DNA from: Candidatus Heimdallarchaeota archaeon
Lineage (GTDB): Archaea > Asgardarchaeota > Heimdallarchaeia > JABLTI01
Assembly (NCBI GenBank): GCA_030671945.1
Contig: DAOVHJ010000138.1
Span: forward strand, 1 to 6,875
Direction: 5' to 3'
Length of the DNA stretch: 6,875 bases
The notes beneath the pieces are model-generated. The model searched no databases. It was not told where the DNA came from and worked only from the letters and a program-made list of their open reading frames with translations. This document shows, in pieces, positions 6,391 to 6,875 of this stretch. The translations under genes were made by a program, and so were the position numbers. Position 1 is the stretch's first letter. Each line of letters begins with the position of its first letter.

Positions 6391-6440
6391 TAATTGTATA
6401 AAGTTGATTGAATGAAAGTAAGTTAAACAAAGGCGTTTAC

Positions 6441-6857
6441 TTACTCCTTTTCTAAAAACTCCAACAAGTATTGTGCGGGGGTCCAGACAAAAGCAATTCT
6501 TCTGTCATTGAAAAGCTTCGCAGGTGTTGGCTGTAAAACAATAATTGCATGTTCTTTTCGTACTTTTTCTAGAGTTTCTTTCAAGTTCGATACTTCTATA
6601 CAATAATGATAAAGACGATTTCTTTGCTTCAGTATTTGATCAACAGGTGAAGATCCAACAGATTCTACTAACTCAACATAGCTGTAATTCTCGTGATTTG
6701 TTTCCTCCGGACTCAATAACACGACTTTTACTTTCTGTAATTCATCATAAACAATATCAGTTACTTGCTTCATCCCTAAAGCTTCTACGTGGAATTTTAG
6801 AGCTTCTTCTATAGAAGGAACAGCTATACCAACATGATGGATATTTTTGAGTTTCAC
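6441..6857 (-). CDS. VOC-superfamily protein, probable methylmalonyl-CoA epimerase
   Basis: This 138-residue protein has two glyoxalase/VOC (beta-alpha-beta-beta-beta) modules. The start HHVGIAVPSIEEALKFHVEALGM (7-29) matches methylmalonyl-CoA epimerase, which interconverts the (2S) and (2R) forms of methylmalonyl-CoA using a divalent metal. Likely metal ligands are His8, Glu62 (YVELVE), His84 (LYHYCIEV) and Glu133 (YLLEFLEKE). RRIAFVWTP (119-127) resembles the family's FlhP block, but the usual Gly-rich stretch before the last strand is shortened to AQY. A related lyase or another VOC enzyme is therefore possible. The start is GTG at 6857, strongly supported by AGGAGG at 6865-6870, seven bases upstream. 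The gene faces the ribosomal operon, and no mutase partner is visible in the window. The superfamily is secure; the exact reaction is likely but unproven. Confidence 0.72.
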   Translation of the reverse strand: MKLKNIHHVGIAVPSIEEALKFHVEALGMKQVTDIVYDELQKVKVVLLSPEETNHENYSYVELVESVGSSPVDQILKQRNRLYHYCIEVSNLKETLEKVRKEHAIIVLQPTPAKLFNDRRIAFVWTPAQYLLEFLEKE

Positions 6858-6864
6858 TTTTTCT

Positions 6865-6870
6865 CCTCCT
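6865..6870 (-). promoter_or_regulatory. Strong Shine-Dalgarno site deciding the GTG start of the VOC gene
   Basis: AGGAGG, a full consensus on the minus strand, lies seven bases before GTG 6857. It is the strongest ribosome-binding site in the window and supports a non-ATG start. Confidence 0.7.
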
Positions 6871-6875
6871 AATCT

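Noticed and set aside
1..6875. CRISPR arrays, insertion sequences, tRNA or rRNA genes
   Set aside because: I saw no spaced direct repeats, transposase-like frames, terminal inverted repeats or tRNA-like T-arm sequences. All coding space is accounted for by housekeeping or GTPase-related genes.

Overview
The window looks like a chromosomal segment of an AT-rich archaeon, most plausibly an Asgard (Lokiarchaeia/Heimdallarchaeia-like) lineage. Several genes belong to archaeal/eukaryotic-only families: ribosomal proteins S19e and L39e, PDCD5, the Rpr2/Rpp21 subunit of RNase P, archaeal/eukaryotic-type prolyl-tRNA synthetase and TrmI-type tRNA m1A methyltransferase. Beside them lie a Ras/Rab/Arf-like GTPase, a roadblock/LC7 protein and a protein with longin-like topology, the kind of small-GTPase machinery that is expanded in Asgard archaea. 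The phylum is an inference; the window has no rRNA or other decisive marker.

Layout. Positions 1-5137 carry six genes, all on the minus strand. In transcription order they are RNase P component 4, a GTPase fused to a thioredoxin-like domain, a TrmI-like methyltransferase, prolyl-tRNA synthetase, a roadblock protein, and a longin-like plus winged-helix protein that runs off the left edge. A 217-base divergent intergenic region (5138-5354) holds promoters for both directions. Positions 5355-6340 carry a compact plus-strand operon, S19e - PDCD5 - L39e. A convergent minus-strand vicinal-oxygen-chelate (VOC) gene, resembling methylmalonyl-CoA epimerase, closes the window, and its start lies close to the right edge. 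No intergenic gap exceeds about 220 bases.

How the genes fit together. One theme is translation and tRNA biogenesis: 5' tRNA processing, tRNA A57/A58 methylation, prolylation and ribosomal proteins. The other is small-GTPase regulation. In eukaryotes, roadblock and longin folds act as platforms that bind or activate small GTPases. Here they are adjacent genes (25-base gap) on the same strand as a GTPase about 2.5 kb away.

The most unusual object is the 281-residue GTPase at 3843-4688. It has a full set of G1-G5 motifs and a C-terminal thioredoxin/glutaredoxin-like domain with a CTWC motif and a probable cis-proline, which suggests a redox-linked G protein. The partial left-edge gene, pairing a longin-like domain with two predicted winged helices, is the second most interesting object.
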